Of a DNA stretch of 64,000 nucleotides, positions 43,897-55,330 are shown in pieces. The position numbers were made by a program, and so were the translations under genes. The notes under the pieces are model-generated. The model had not been told where the DNA came from. It did no database searches and saw only the letters and a list, made by a program, of their open reading frames with translations. Within the stretch, counting starts at the first letter, position 1. Every line of letters begins with the position of its first letter. Where the stretch lies: assembly GCA_036346205.1 (NCBI GenBank), contig JARFJB010000094.1:62001-126000 (forward strand), given 5' to 3'. The DNA comes from Vesta saturnalis. Its lineage: Eukaryota > Arthropoda > Insecta > Coleoptera > Lampyridae.

Positions 43897-46300
43897 CCCT
43901 AGTTTAGCGCACCCTAAAACTTACGAGTTTTATATCGCGTAGTTTGCGGGACCCCGTCGCTATGTGGCGCTATATTTATATAGGTACATTTATTTCTTTT
44001 TGTTGACAGGTGTTGTATAGAACAGACGCCTGGTTTATGTTTATCGCCAAAAAAATAAAAAAAAAGAGTGAAAAAAGTGTAATAAAAGGTGAAATTTATT
44101 TTTCTTTTTAGATTTCAATAGTTTTTCTTTTTTTTTTAATGGCTGAGTGTCACCGTGCAGTGAGACAATTCAATAGATGGAACAACGCTGACAGAGAGGT
44201 GGTGGCAAATTATTTGTTGAATATGGTAGATGGGTCTGGCGAAGAAGAATACTTTGATAATGCCGATGAGGACGCCGATGCAAATTTTATTCCAGGCGAG
44301 GAACTGAATGATTTCTGTAAATATTTATATAATACATTTTTATTCGTTTGATGAGGTTATTGTTTCAGCTGACGAAGAAACGTGATGAATACAATGCCGA
44401 TGAAGATATTGAAATACCTCAAATTGATGAAAGTACGACCGATGGCAATGTTGATGGCAACGCTGAGTTTGTTTTGGCACCAAGTGGTCGTAAGTGATTA
44501 GTGTAAATGCCCGTGTTCAAAGTGCTAATGTGTTTCGACCAAACCAAACTGTTGGGCCACATAGAAGTTTGTGGAATGATTCTCTCGGTTTTATTTTCGA
44601 TCGTATTTTCAATAATCAGATCAAAAATGAAATACTTAGACGAACAAATGAGAGAGCGACATATGTTTACGCGAAATTGAACGAAAAACGTGTCAATGGA
44701 AACCAATAGATGTGTCTGAGTTGGTGGCCTTTTTTTGGAATTTTATTGTACAACGGTGCTTTACGTGACGGTCATCGACGTATTCGGACTTTATGGGACA
44801 AAGCAACAGGTCACCCAATTCTTCGTGCTGTAATGGACAGAACCAGGTTTGAAATGATAAATACTTTTATCCGTTTTGATGATTCCGTTGGTCGTCGTAG
44901 TCAAGCCGCGACTGAGAGAAACCTTCTTGGACTTGTGGAAATTTTGATCGAAGAAGTAAATGAACGTCTGCCATCGATTTATGTTCCCGATTGACAGCTA
45001 AAAGCATTTAGAGGCCGCTGCAAGTTTCGTCAGTACAAGCCGAGTAAGCCCTCAAAATACGGGTTGAAATTTTGGTGGATTACACAGTTTAACAAGTTTT
45101 CCCCTTAAGTTCGCTATACACACTGGAAGTGCTGATTCGGATTCTGGGCTTGGACGTGGTTATGCATTTGATTTCTGGATATTTCAACACTGGCCGTAGT
45201 CTTACTGTGGATAACTTTTTCACGTCGGTTGAACTTCCCATCAAACTTTTGGCAAAGAAAATTACGCTATTGGGAACCCTTTGAAAAAATAAGAGAGACG
45301 TGCCAAAGGCATTTGTAATGAAAATAATGTCCCTATCAAACGAAACAACAAAAAAGTTTTCCGGTCAGTTCATTCATCGATGTTCGGATTTTCAGACAAG
45401 CTGGCAATGGTGTCTTATAAAAGCCAATAAAACGGTCATTTTGTTATCAACACAGCACAATCGTGAGAAGCCCACATCCGCCCCACAAGAGAAACCCGAC
45501 ATGATTTTGGATTTAATGCACGTGGGGAGTGGATGTATTTGATCAAATGGTTTCAATGCTCTCGTAAAACTAATCGCTGGCCGATGGTGGTATTTTATAA
45601 TCTTCTTGATGTTGTTGCATCAATTATCATCTATAGACAATTCCATCCACCAACTCAAAACATAAGAATGTTTCGCAATGACGAGCTGATTCAATTAGCA
45701 GAACAGCCAAATCCCAAAACGAGCCCACAAGACTATTTTTTCAACGCTTACACCATCAGCTAAGGCTGCTCTCAGATTTCTTGGCTGTGTTCAACCGCCT
45801 ACGCCGTTAGATGAACGTTTACCTAGTAAAAAGGTATGGCTGTCTTTCAAAAAGTTTAGATTTCAATGCATTTATTTTTTAGACATCTCCGAGCTGATGA
45901 CAGAAAATCTCAAACTGTTTGCGATTCCTGCAGCAAAGCCACTTGCGCCAGACGTGTTTGCTGCTTGAAATGTTTGCCTGAGCTACCTCTTCAACCTAAG
46001 GATGATGAATAAGCAGTGCTTCCTTATTTCTCCTCCATTTTCATTCAATAAAGAATTGAAAAAAATGTTATTTCCGCTCTTTTTCTTATAGTTTTGCTTG
46101 AAAAATGAGTGGTCTCTGAGACCCCGCGTTGTAAACCTGGACTGTTTAAAAAATAAAAAATTTATGAAACACCCCAGGGCGTCAGAAACCGAAACAAAAC
46201 AGTTCAATTGAGGGGTACTCAGAACCCCGGCGAAAAAAAAATAAAAATTTTCGGGCGCCCAACGAGGCCCTGGGGTGTCTTAGACCTGTTTCATATTTTT
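43897..46300 (+). mobile_element. piggyBac-like element 4
   Basis: TTAA at 43893-43896 followed by CCCTAGTTTAGCGCACCC, the classic piggyBac left end. The right end is not exact. Near it lie repeated palindromic boxes GGTCTCTGAGACC (46111), GGGGTACTCAGAACCCC (46212) and GGGGTGTCTTAGACC (46272). The right limit is approximate. Confidence 0.65.
44139..46012 (+). pseudogene. piggyBac 4 transposase, broken
   Basis: Starts MAECHRAVRQFNRWNNADRE. Further parts: GPHRSLWNDSLGFIF, LSWWPFFGILLYNGALRDGH, RTLWDKATGHPILRAVMDR, ERLPSIYVPD then TGA then QLKAFRGRCKFRQYKPSKPS (stop beside the first Asp), GRSLTVDNFFTSVELP (second Asp), GVDVFDQMVSM (third Asp), AKAALRFLG and a C-terminal cysteine part CDSCSKATCARRVCCLKC ending at 46012. 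At least five frameshifts or stops. Confidence 0.85.
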
Positions 46301-46764
46301 TTCTCTGGGGATGTGTGAAGGATAAGTGCTACAATCCTAAGCCTCACAACTTAGAACTAAAAATAACATTAGGAACGTTATCGAAAATTGTATTATGCCA
46401 GACATGTTACAAAAACCGTTTGACAATTCGCTTGCGTTTATTCATTGAAGAAGAGGGTATACACATACAGCATTTAGTGTAACTTATACATCCTTCATCT
46501 AATAATTGCTTTATTATTTGTATTAAATTGTTTTGTTACTGAATAAATCTTTTGAATGCCATCGAAATATACAGGGCGTTCCAATTAAAATAAATATTTT
46601 TTCGTTTTAATTTGATCAACATTAGTAAAACAGCCTGTATTCATGGGATAAAATTTGAACAAACTTAAAAAAAAACTATTAGTGAAAACCCCATCTGTTT
46701 AGAGCAATTAATAAGCTTTGCATTTACTTTTAAAATCTATCACTCTTATTTGGGACACCCTGTA

Positions 46765-48379
46765 TTATAAATTAAAAAAAAAAACAACTAAAATTTTTAC
46801 ATATGTTTGATATATACAGTATGAAAGAGCTTGAATGTTATAGAATATCTATTTCATTTTTTCAAATTGAGCTTCCATTTGTTTTCTTTAGAACAACATT
46901 ACACATGTTTTGGTTTTTGTCAACTTTTTGGTCTCTTCGTTCCAACTCTCACCATGATGATGAATAATTTGCACATTAATAATTTCATACAAGGAAGTAT
47001 TGAGATGTTTACCTTGGTTGCTTCTCCTATTTTTTAGTTTGGAAAAAGTTCGTTCTGTGCATGTTATGTTAAGCCAGAGATGTGATTTTTTAAAAGATAT
47101 TTACTCTTGCACTGATTTCATCAAAATGGTGCCCGCGTTTTTTTTTTTTTTTTGATATAGGACAGTTACATATTGAGTTCCAGGTTCTTACTCTTTTTTG
47201 TTCTTTAGTGCTGTAGATGTGTCAAGAAAACCATATTTTGCTTACTCAACAGTAGTTTTGTTTTGCTTCATGTTATTCCAAATTGAACAGATATGAATGC
47301 ATCAAAATTCCAGTGTACCAACTATCATTTCTGTGTAGTTTTCACTATATAAGCTCAGTTTTAGATACGGCTTGGATATACAATATAAACTGTTTTGACA
47401 TTCTTAGGCCAAACCCAAATTTTATTTCAAACAGTTTAAAATATTGTTGGTACATACTTGATTCAATACATCTAATCTTAAATTAGTGCACTTTACAAAT
47501 ATACAACTTTAAAAAAAAACGCTGTCAAAACAACTACCATAATGCTTTCCCATATACGTAAACAAACATAATACTTAATCCGTCATTTTGAATTTTTTAA
47601 TTTTGACAAATGACATACTAAGCGATCTTAAAAACTCCCAATATCTGACATTCAGAAAAATCAGTTTATAAATTAAAAAATGCACAATTTTGCACCCTAA
47701 AAACGGTGCGCTGCTGGTTATTTATTTATTTTTTTTTTTGAAATGATAAAAAGTATTAGTTTGGTTTTTAAATTTTGTAACTTTTAAAATTTGAAGGAAT
47801 GAATTTTTTTTATGTTCTAAGCCCCTAAAGATGCCCAGCCACTGGTTGGATTCTGCTCATTAACGAACTTGACCTAGATTTTATGGCAAAGAATTTTTGT
47901 ACCAAATTTCATATAGATAGCCTTAATGGTTCAAAAGATATCGCGCGCGCATACACAGACACGACATTTTCTTTCTAAAAATGTGTTTTTCGTGCTGTTT
48001 AGGCCATAAAATGTCGAGAAATGCAAAAAAAATTGGAAAATGTAAACCGAGTACATAGCTTTCTCTTTGTACGTAAGTATATGAGAAAGCAATAGTTAAA
48101 ATAACAATATGTTTAGAGAAAAAAAGCAAAAAAGTATAACGTAAGTATTTATTAATTACTATGCTAATCGTAGATGGCGCAATGAACTATTTCGATGAAA
48201 GGACTTCCATACTAATTACATCTTTAGATAAAAATAAACGTAATTTTGTAACGCATTATTTTTGTGTCAAATCATTTTTTAATTTAAAGTTCACATTCCT
48301 TAAAACTCGCAAACCAACTGCTATATAGCACTTAAAACTAAGGAAGGAATAGTAGTTACCAAGACAGAGGAGGTACTAG
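46765..48379. other. AT-rich DNA, no gene recognised
   Basis: Contains a T-run near 47140 and no coding or repeat signature that I can support. Upstream AdipoR exons were looked for here and not found. Confidence 0.4.
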
Positions 48380-49935
48380 GTAGGAGGAAGGAATACATAG
48401 AATTGCTGTATGACAAGCTGGAGAAGATGAAAAGGTAAGGGAAGTTTGAAGAAATGGGTTATGGTATTCTACAAGAGAAGCAGAGTTGAAAGCAATGAAG
48501 GAAAGGCTGTGGGAAGTGATGAGTCACCAATTGAATTAATGAAGACTTTAGGGGAGGAAGAAAGCAAGAAAGTGCTAACTGGATGTAATGACATACACAA
48601 CTCGGGGAGTGGCCAAAAGATTTTCTATAAACTATACTGTTACCAACATAAATGAAGAAAAACACCAAGTGTAAAAAACATGGAACAGCCAGCTTAACCT
48701 CTCATACAGCTAAAATACTGTTGAGAGTGCTCAACAGAAGGTTATACTATAAAAGAGAAACAGTATGGCTTTAGAAGGGGATTTGGCACTAGATATGCCA
48801 TTGGATTGTTAAGAACGGTGGGAGATATTGAAAAGAATAGAAAGGTATTTATAGATCTAGAAAAGGCTTTTGATAGGTTTAGATGGGACAGATTAATGAT
48901 AATTCTAAAAAAAATGGGGTAGACTGGAAAGAGAGAAGACCGGAAGAGAGAAGACTGTTAAAAAACTTATACCTACACGAAAGAATAAAAATCAGAGTGG
49001 GAGAAGAAATGAGAGATAAATAAATTAGGAGGAGTGAAACAAGGTTATAGCTGATCACCTACATTGTTCAACTTGTACCTGGAAAAATAATAGAAAGAGC
49101 AATGAATGATACAAGAGGGGTAGTTATAGGTGGAAGACGAATGGAGTGCATATCACTGCACATGGCACGGTGCTGTTAGCAGAGAGCAGAGGGGAAATTT
49201 CGCAAATGTTAGATCCTAATGCATCCTGTTTCTAACAAACAAAATACACCCACGTACCACACAAAAATAAAAAACACCCAACGCGTTTCAATAGCTAAGC
49301 TATCATCATCAGCGGTCGACTGGGGTCATGTTTGGATTATGGTATAAAGATAACCATCAAGAAAACAAAATGCATAGTAATAGGGAGAAAAAAAGGTTTA
49401 TATAACATCAGGATTGAGGAAGTAGCAGAACAGGTTAAACAATTCAAATACTTAGAAAGCATCTTAACAGAGGACCTCCACTAAACTACAGAAATAAATG
49501 TCAGTATAGCATTGGCAAAGGAAGCATTTAATTAGAAAAGAAGGCTTTTATGTTCGAAAAAAACTTGAGAAAAAGGATTGCTGAATGCCATATCTGGAGC
49601 ATAGTATTATACGGAGTCGAGACATGGTCAATAAGGAAGGAAGATGAAAGACGATTGGAGGTCTTTGAGATGTGGATTTGGAGGAAGATGGAAGGAATTA
49701 CATGGGAAGATCGGATAAATGAAGAAGTGTTAAAAAGAATAGAAGAAAGCAGAAATATAAGAATAATAGAAAATAGAAAAAGGAACTGGACTGGACATAA
49801 TATCAGAAAAAAATGGTTTGCTGAAAGATACATTAGAGGGAATGGTAAAGGGTAATACAGGAAGACAGCAACTACGAGCGAATGAAAATATTGGCAATGG
49901 ACCGGGAGGAATGGAGAGAGACCATGGGAACCAGG
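48380..49935 (+). pseudogene. LINE reverse-transcriptase relic
   Basis: Plus-strand pieces: YGFRRGFGTRYAIGLLRTVG, VFIDLEKAFDRFRWDRLMII, NLYLHERIKIRVGEEMRD, LFNLYLEKIIERAMNDTRGV, GGRRMECIS then LHMARC where FADDMA is expected, and after a 120-bp interruption CLDYGIKITIKKTKCIVIGR, QVKQFKYLESILTEDL and the C-terminal VLYGVETWSIRKEDERRLEV with NWTGHNIRK. A different family from the LINE at 33940. Dead by stops and loss of the catalytic box. Confidence 0.78.
49212..49332 (-). mobile_element. About 120-bp insertion in the LINE with hammerhead-like motif
   Basis: Interrupts the LINE frame between QMLD and CLDYG. On the minus strand it reads CTGATGA, TG, stem ATAGC/GCTAT with a TTA loop, then GAAAC and the palindrome ACGCGT (49281-49312). 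This resembles the end of a Penelope-like element and the motif at 4984-5018. The boundaries are approximate. Confidence 0.45.
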
Positions 49936-50548
49936 ATGATGATATAGTAACATCGCACATTTCCACGGTATGAATTTTATTACTGTGGTTAATAATTGAT
50001 TTTATCTTTCATAAATTTAATAGCCCAGTGTAATTAGTAAATGACCCGCAATTTCTAATACATTTTTTCTTTCGGTGCTCACTCGAAAGGGACTTCGATG
50101 AAAAGTCTAACCCTAAGTTTGTAATTTAGTCTACTTTCAATAATAATTACTGGCTGTACGGGGATATAAACAAAGAGCGCAAATTTGAGCGTTGGTAGGT
50201 GGGCGTGAAATCAACTGATTGGGATGACTTTGGTATCAAACGTTTTGCAATTGCGTCTACTTTTATTTGGGATCTGTCGGCAGGGATCTCAGAGACAACG
50301 AGCTACTCCCAGAGGAATCAGAAGAAAAGCCTTTGGTCCAAGTTCAGGAATGCGAAAACTCATGCCGTATCTAAGTGCAAGTGAAAAAATTAACAAATTT
50401 GAAAATTGAGTCAACTATTTCGCACACTTGCCTGTCAATTGTTTTGTACGGTTCTGTCCAAAATTACTACACTATAGAGACTATAGAGCAGATCACTTAT
50501 CTAAACGACAGTTTTTTTTTATTATCGCAACAACCCGCCGTAGAAATA
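49936..50548. other. Spacer, no gene recognised
   Basis: Overlapping small frames at 50199-50409 show no family features. Confidence 0.35.
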
Positions 50549-51409
50549 AAGGGTGTCCCATGACTCAAGGTCCATAGATTAAGAACGTATTATTTAAATT
50601 AGTCTTTGATTAAGAATACCAGAATTTGTTAAGAATTTTAAAATGCAGTTTTCAAATGAACAGAATGTCGATATTCATTATGTTTACATTTTTGATGCTC
50701 AAGAAGCAACGTTACAGTGTACTGAATGCAGTTCATCTAACGAAGGATTGCTAATATAAAATTTAGAGTTACGCATGTATTTCTGTCGTTGGCTCACTGA
50801 GCATGAATAGGTACTTCCACAATCTTTATTTACTGCTCTCTACTGGTCCAATAAAAATCCACACAAAAGCTACAAATCAAATTTTCAGCGTAGGTTTGTA
50901 GTAAACGTGTGATGTGGAATTATTAACGCCCAATCTGTCGAACCTCTCATAATGGAGAGATAATCGATTACCAGGTGATAGTTATCTTCGCCTTTTACAA
51001 GAACTGCTCATTCTTATACAAAACAATCGTCTTGCAGAACTCAGATATGGTTTCAGTAGGACGGCACGTATCTCATTTTTAGACATTGTTTCACAATCGT
51101 TGGATCGGAGGAGGTGGTCCAATTTCTTGGCCTCCGAAGGTGCCAGATTCACACCTCTGGTCCACAAAATACGAATACTATGGTGAAAAATGGAACTGTA
51201 GATATCAACTCATTGCCAGAATTATTAATGCTGCCGCGAAAACAACACTCTTTGGTAAGGTAAGACTGTGTAAATGCAGCTGGAGAACATTTTTAACCGA
51301 ATGTGTAAAACACGCTTCTTAAATGAAGTTTGGTTTGTTTTTTTATTGATTTCTGCAGTGTGTCTTGCAACGACGTTCTTAATCTACTGGTCTTGACTCA
51401 TGGACACTG
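50549..51409 (+). mobile_element. Mariner-like element relic, TA target
   Basis: Inverted ends of about 45 bp: GTGTCCCATGACTCAAGGTC on the left, and on the right the complement of GTGTCCATGAGTCAAGACC. TA lies on both sides (50547-50548, 51410-51411). The inside has transposase fragments in several frames: FSNEQNVDIHYVY (DUF4817 start), CRWLTEHE, NVWCGIIN (with an A for G stop in one frame), RWIGGGGPISWPPKVPD. Too short for a whole transposase. Confidence 0.72.
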
Positions 51410-51837
51410 TACAGATTTGTCACAATATTATGTAACGTTATGATTAAGTTCATTGGCAATAATAGACAACTTCAAAATTGAATTACTGAAGTGATTGCGT
51501 TTTAACTATTGAATTACTAGAAATCAGCGTACTATATCTATTGATACTACGCATTTTCTGTATTACAATAATGAGGTATATCAATTAAAGGACGATTCTT
51601 TTGCTTGTTCTATATTTATTTTCTGTGGAGTTTAAGTAACTGATAAGAAGATAAGATAAAGTGTCAGTAATGTTCGCTAATACGAGTTACATAAGGAAAA
51701 CATAACACTTTAATTTATGTTGACGTTAATATTTATTTCAAATAATGATCTTATTTATTATTTTTCTTTATTTATTTTTTATCTGGATAAAAGTTGACAA
51801 GAAGTAATAAATTTTCATTTTAAAGTGTTATGTCTTG

Positions 51838-52560
51838 TGAACCTTTTGGTTGACTTAGTCAAACTAATAAGACAAAGAATTGTTATGGAATTATGAATTA
51901 ATTTTCAGAAATTACTTGAATTTATATTGACGTCAATATTAATTTTCAATAATGATTATTTATCAAAATGTAAAGTAAATGTTCTGCCAGAAATATTAAC
52001 TCTTTTTAAGATATTCACATTGCAGAATTTTAGATTAAAATTTAACATAAGTAATGTGTTATATTTTACTGATTTTGTTTAACGTTTAACCTTTTGGTTG
52101 ACTTAGTCAAACTAATAAAACAAAGAATTGTTATAGTATTATGAATTAATTTTCAAAAATTACTTGAATTTATATTGACGTCAATATTTATTTGAATACG
52201 TCCCGGGTTCCAATCCTGGTATGGGCGGTAAAAAATCCCCCACAGATATGGATTGTGTAAATGTGTAAGCAATAACTGATAGTTTTGAACGTCTAACCCT
52301 TTCGAGTTGACTGAATATAAACAATATAATAAATAAATAATTATTTATCAAAATGTAAAGTAAGCGTTCTGCCAGAAATATTAACTATTATTTCGCTTTT
52401 AATTAAGAAATGCAGATTGAAGAATTCTAGATAAAATTTAACAATAAGTACTAATTTTGTTTAACGTCTTATGAACCTTTTGGTTGACTTAGCGAACTAA
52501 TCGAACAAAGAATTGTTATAATATTATGAATTCATATTTTTGAAATTTTATTATTTGAGG
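51838..52560. repeat. Tandem repeat, unit about 246 bp, interrupted by a SINE
   Basis: CCTTTTGGTTGACTTAG recurs at about 51840, 52088 and 52477. The first spacing is about 246 bp; the second is about 390 bp because a 145-bp SINE lies inside. GAATTATTGACGTCAATATT-type text and TCTGCCAGAAATATTAACT recur within units. A partial earlier unit may begin near 51700. Confidence 0.75.
52194..52340 (+). mobile_element. 5'-truncated tRNA-derived SINE
   Basis: Starts with tRNA T-arm-like text, GTCCCGGGTTCCAATCCTGG, including a polymerase III B box (GGTTCCAATCC, 52206-52216), followed by a non-tRNA body and an (ATAA)n tail ending at 52340. The A box is missing, so the tRNA-like head is truncated and it is not a tRNA gene. 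Confidence 0.65.
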
Positions 52561-52568
52561 CATTTCGT

Positions 52569-52600
52569 CATATATAGATATATATATATATATATTATAT
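52569..52600. repeat. Short (TA)n tract
   Basis: About 15 TA units with small interruptions. Confidence 0.8.
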
Positions 52601-52904
52601 ATTAATTTATATAAGATTTTACCGACACATTTTTTGATTTTGAATTTTGCCTGACTATAATTTATCGTTACCGATTGATTTTCATTATCGCACAAGCCAC
52701 TTCCAACCCTGCTTCGCTAGCCAACACACATACTTGATTACATATAGTTTGTACAACTTATTACTACTGTATTTACCAACGCACATTACAGTTTACACTA
52801 ACATTATACGAAAAAGTACTTCATCATAAGTCTTTGGAAGGTTAATTTTGGATTTAACATAACTTCTATTCTTTAAGTCAATACAGTTTCTATATAAAAA
52901 TACT

Positions 52905-53605
52905 CACTGTCTTGTTGAAAAAAAATATTTGGAAGGTGTTTTTCAGGAATGTCTGTATTTATATTTTTGAAAAACTAATAAAGAACTGCAGCTCATGGTT
53001 GCCAAGCCAACTAAGATTCCCATTTAAAACAAAGAAAGTTTGTATTATTATACTCAAAAAACCGCACCCCATAGAAAAATTCTAAGCATGCCACTGATTT
53101 TGGCACTAAGTACCATGGACGAAATATATCGGTATAATAGTATTAAGCGAGTTCTTTCTTAGCTTTTCAAAAATATAAATATAGACATTACCTGAAAAAC
53201 ATCTTCCAAATATTTTTTTTTCAACAAGACGCTGTCCCAGCCCGTAATGCTTTGGCAGTGAGGAATTACTTAGAAAACCGTTTCCCAAATGGTTGGACTG
53301 TAACATTCAAACGACTTGGGAAACGGTTTTATAAGTAATTCCTCACTGTCAAACCATTATGGGCTGGGGCACCGTCTTGTTGAAAAAAATTATTTGGAAG
53401 GTGTTTTTCAGGAATGTCTGTATTTCTATTTTTGAAAAACTAATAAAGAACTGCAGCTCATGGTTGCCAAGTCAACTATGATTCCCATTTAAAACAATGA
53501 ATGTTTATATTATTATACTCAAAAATCGCACCCCATAGAAAAATTCTAAGCATGCCATTGATTTTGGCACTAAGTACCATGGACGAAATATATCGGTATA
53601 GTAGA
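52905..53605. repeat. Direct and inverted copies of a mariner-like fragment
   Basis: Segment 52905-53140 recurs directly at 53369-53605 (TTTTTCAGGAATGTCTGTAT and GCACCCCATAGAAAAATTCT in both). Between them, 53215-53292 and 53308-53390 form a palindrome. The left palindrome arm reads FQQDAVPARNALAVRNYLEN then RFPNGW, a transposase block around a catalytic Asp. Only this short coding piece survives. Confidence 0.7.
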
Positions 53606-54810
53606 AAACAAAAGAAGATACTAAATTTTCAATTTTGCCATGAAATCTAAGTCGACAAAGTAGTATGTGAATGTAAAAACTGAAAACTTCTATCTTTGAC
53701 AATTACAAAGATATCTTTAAAAAACAACGAAATCGGGACACACTGTACAATGTATAAAACATTAAAAATTCAGTGTTGACAATAACTTAGTTGCAATTAT
53801 AGACTATGTATTATTACCTGTTTTTACCAACGCACATTACAATTTAGGTGAAAATTATTAAACATTTTTTAATTCAATGATTTCAATTTAAAATAAGTTC
53901 ACATAGTTATATTTCAATAATTACAAAAAGCTTAAACAAATGCGTACCCTCATCATATTCTGTAGTAAAAGTTTATGCAACTAGTTATTTATTTACAAAA
54001 TTTGCATATTTCCACATTTGGAAGTTATTATTAGTACACCCTGTACAAATGTTAATAACCATTTTTAAAAGCAACAATTAATTTAGCGATACTTATATAC
54101 ATAACTCTACTTAGCTGCCATTTTTACCAAAGTGAACAAAAAAATTTAAAGTAACCCAAAAATTACATTTTGCATTCAAGAATATCATGGCCTTCTATGG
54201 ATATTATTTCAGGTATTCATAAAAAGTTGCTGCTTCTTTGTGTTGTTTATTTTTTTTGATTTCCACAATTCTCTTGTTTCTTTGATGCGAGATCTCAAGC
54301 ACAATTTGTACATTCTGTATTAAGAATTTTTCTTTTTTTTAGATTCACTGAAGTAAATTCAATTTGGTCCAATTTTAGTGCCATATTTTATAATACACCA
54401 GTTTTCGAAAGTAGTGTTGTAATACTTAATGAAGAACAAAACAAAAATACAATTGTTCCATTCATGAAAGTAAACATATAAAATCAAACAAATAGATGAA
54501 TCAGTCCAAGAGTGGAGAAACATCAATAACATTATCTCTGACCTAGCATATATATCGAACGTCATCATAAACTTAGACAAAACCAAAAAATAGAGTAATA
54601 AGGACCAGAGCAAGTAAACATGATTTTCACGATAACATAATTAAGACCACTAACCTGAAAAATAATCACTGAATTACAAATAATCGTTAACGCTTAATTA
54701 ATAATTGGAGTGGTTTGACCCAACAAAACTGTAATGAATTCTATAACGAATAAATTGCCTTAAAATATGTTCACTAATATTATATTTATTTATGTATTAA
54801 GGGCATAATG
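53606..54810. other. AT-rich DNA, no gene recognised
   Basis: One ACACCCTGTAC motif near 54037. Frames are short and without family features. Confidence 0.4.
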
Positions 54811-54894
54811 TGGTTTTTATGGTCCGTGGCGCTATTTCGAGTACGAGGATGCTACCGTGAGGGCTAGGAAAGTGCCGTAGGACCATAAAAACCA
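54811..54894. repeat. 84-bp hairpin
   Basis: TGGTTTTTATGGTCC (54811-54825) pairs perfectly with 54880-54894, and pairing continues imperfectly (GTGGCGC with GTGCCGT). TATGGTCCTACGG appears again at about 55136, suggesting the end of a repeated element. Confidence 0.65.
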
Positions 54895-55330
54895 ATTATA
54901 CCAGCAACGCATATAAATTTTTATGCACAATTAGTATATTGAATATTTAAAAACAGTAATGTACTGTACGAAATGTTTCTTTTGTAACAACAGGTTAATC
55001 TAGCATATTATAAATTTATAAGGTTAAATTTTTTTACATTAAGTTGGGTTTTTAAAAAAAATGAATACAGTATTGTTTTCAGTTCACAATTTTATTTAAC
55101 ATATAACATGACGTATATATACCACTTTAATCCTTATGGTCCTACGGGTTCATGTTAAAAAAATTATCTAACGCTTTCAAAGCAATTAACTAAGGAACAA
55201 TCGTAACATTCATTGACACCATTATAATTAAAAAAGTTTGTCTTGATTTAACAAAAATAGGTTCTTTTAGCACAGACACGAAACCAGATCATTGCATTTT
55301 AGGTACATATAAGAATAATAGTAAAATAAA

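Larger units (their letters stand above)
43560..46762. mobile_element. Composite: inverted 230-bp arms around piggyBac 4
   Basis: Arms 43560-43790 and 46550-46762 are about 90% reverse complements, both ending CAGGGTGTCCCAAATAAGAG at the outside and flanked by TA (43558-43559, 46763-46764), the mariner target. Each arm also has a second inverted pair of the same end motif inside (left: 43701-43771). Between the arms is piggyBac 4. Confidence 0.8.

Noticed and set aside
50199..50409. Two overlapping 61-codon frames
   Set aside because: No family features and mutually exclusive frames in a transposon-rich spacer.
52201..52225. A tRNA gene
   Set aside because: Only the T arm and B box exist, with no A box, anticodon arm or acceptor pairing; it is a truncated SINE head.
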